From Anaerolineae bacterium (lineage in GTDB: Bacteria > Chloroflexota > Anaerolineae > 4572-78 > J111), in assembly GCA_023382535.1 (NCBI GenBank), contig JAHDWA010000181.1:1-6244 (forward strand): DNA of 6,244 bases, given 5' to 3'. How positions within the stretch are numbered: the first letter of the stretch is position 1; every line of letters starts with the position of its first letter. The translations under genes and the position numbers were made by a program. Positions 5,989-6,244 of this stretch are shown in pieces. The notes beneath the pieces were generated by a model. That model was not told where the DNA came from. It did not search any database and saw only the letters and a program-made list of their open reading frames with translations.

Positions 5989-6017
5989 ATTATACCTGGG
6001 AGTGACCCCGTTGACAA
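5989..6017 (-). promoter_or_regulatory. Strong sigma-A type promoter of the radical SAM gene
   Basis: On the minus strand TTGTCA (6017-6012, 5 of 6) and a perfect TATAAT (5994-5989) are separated by 17 bases. Transcription should start near 5982, leaving a leader of about 30 bases made almost only of A and T before the ATG at 5952. It sits just after the terminator of the upstream gene, showing that the radical SAM gene can be transcribed alone. Confidence 0.8.
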
Positions 6018-6030
6018 TTTAACCAACACC

Positions 6031-6065
6031 AAAAAGAATAGCCCGCCTGCAATTGCAGGCGGGCT
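6031..6065 (-). terminator. Intrinsic terminator of the response-regulator gene
   Basis: A perfect 26-base palindrome (6040-6065) folds into an 11-bp GC-rich stem, GCCCGCCTGC plus flanking pair, with an AATT loop. On the minus strand it is followed by ATTCTTTTT (6039-6031). It lies about 58 bases past the stop of the minus-strand gene entering from the right. No T-run follows on the plus strand. Confidence 0.9.
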
Positions 6066-6122
6066 GTCGCGCCTTGGGGATGCGGCCCGAAGATGACTTA
6101 GTGGTTGCCTTTACACAGGGAA

Positions 6123-6244
6123 TTACTTCTTGAACCGATAACCCGCCCCGTACTCGGTGAGAAGATAGCGCGGAGCAGAGGGTGATTCCTTTAATTTTCG
6201 CCGTAAGCGCCGGACATTCTGGTGGACCACGTCTATCGGATGCT
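6123..6244 (-). CDS. C-terminal end of an OmpR/PhoB-type response regulator (partial)
   Basis: A minus-strand frame runs in from the right edge and ends at TAA (6125-6123), giving 39 visible residues from HPIDVVHQN to GYRFKK. The segment VVHQNVRRLRRKLKES, then PRYLLTEYGAGYRF, is the last part of a winged-helix DNA-binding domain: recognition helix with its Arg/Lys-rich face, then the beta-hairpin wing ending in the near-invariant GxGYRF (here GAGYRF). In this family the domain follows a phospho-receiver domain and binds promoter DNA. The receiver would lie outside the window, so a stand-alone winged-helix protein remains possible. The sensor kinase and targets are not visible. Its terminator follows at 6031-6065. 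Confidence 0.88.
   Translation of the reverse strand, partial: HPIDVVHQNVRRLRRKLKESPSAPRYLLTEYGAGYRFKK

Noticed and set aside
6011..6039. Plus-strand TTGACA with AAGAAT 17 bases downstream
   Set aside because: It reads straight into the strong hairpin at 6040-6065, and no plus-strand gene lies beyond it. The TTGACA is the complement side of the minus-strand TTGTCA -35.

Overview
The window looks like a chromosomal segment from a GC-rich bacterium, most likely of the phylum Chloroflexota (Anaerolineae-like). This taxonomic call is inference. It rests on the style of the large surface protein (IPT/TIG-like, SH3b, PA14 and PKD domains joined by Pro/Thr linkers), on the divergent B12-binding-type radical SAM protein, and on GC-rich genes separated by AT-rich gaps. 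No phylogenetic marker is present.

Layout: the last 16 codons of an unidentified plus-strand gene (1-52) are followed by a promoter and a small four-helix membrane protein gene (160-618). This gene converges on a long minus-strand gene (702-3275) for a membrane-anchored extracellular protein with five PKD domains. Between the two stops lie two back-to-back intrinsic terminators, one per strand. Continuing on the minus strand, a roughly 370-base non-coding gap holds tandem terminators for a one-domain cupin gene (3647-3973). A 248-base gap with two large imperfect palindromes follows, then a 576-aa radical SAM gene (4222-5952) with a near-consensus promoter. Last come a strong minus-strand terminator and the 3' end of an OmpR/PhoB-type response-regulator gene (6123-6244, cut by the window edge).

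The genes look like independent transcription units rather than one operon. Most gaps hold a terminator, a promoter or both, and products range from surface display to radical chemistry and transcription control. No shared pathway can be read from the sequence. The gap between radical SAM and cupin is the exception: it has no intrinsic terminator and no clear cupin promoter, so read-through there is possible.

I see no mobile-element gene, CRISPR array, tRNA, rRNA or recognisable new multi-gene system. The most unusual parts are the paired palindromes at 4004-4182, the domain architecture of the 857-aa protein, a cupin lacking its usual metal-binding glutamate, and a radical SAM gene without its frequent partner gene immediately downstream.
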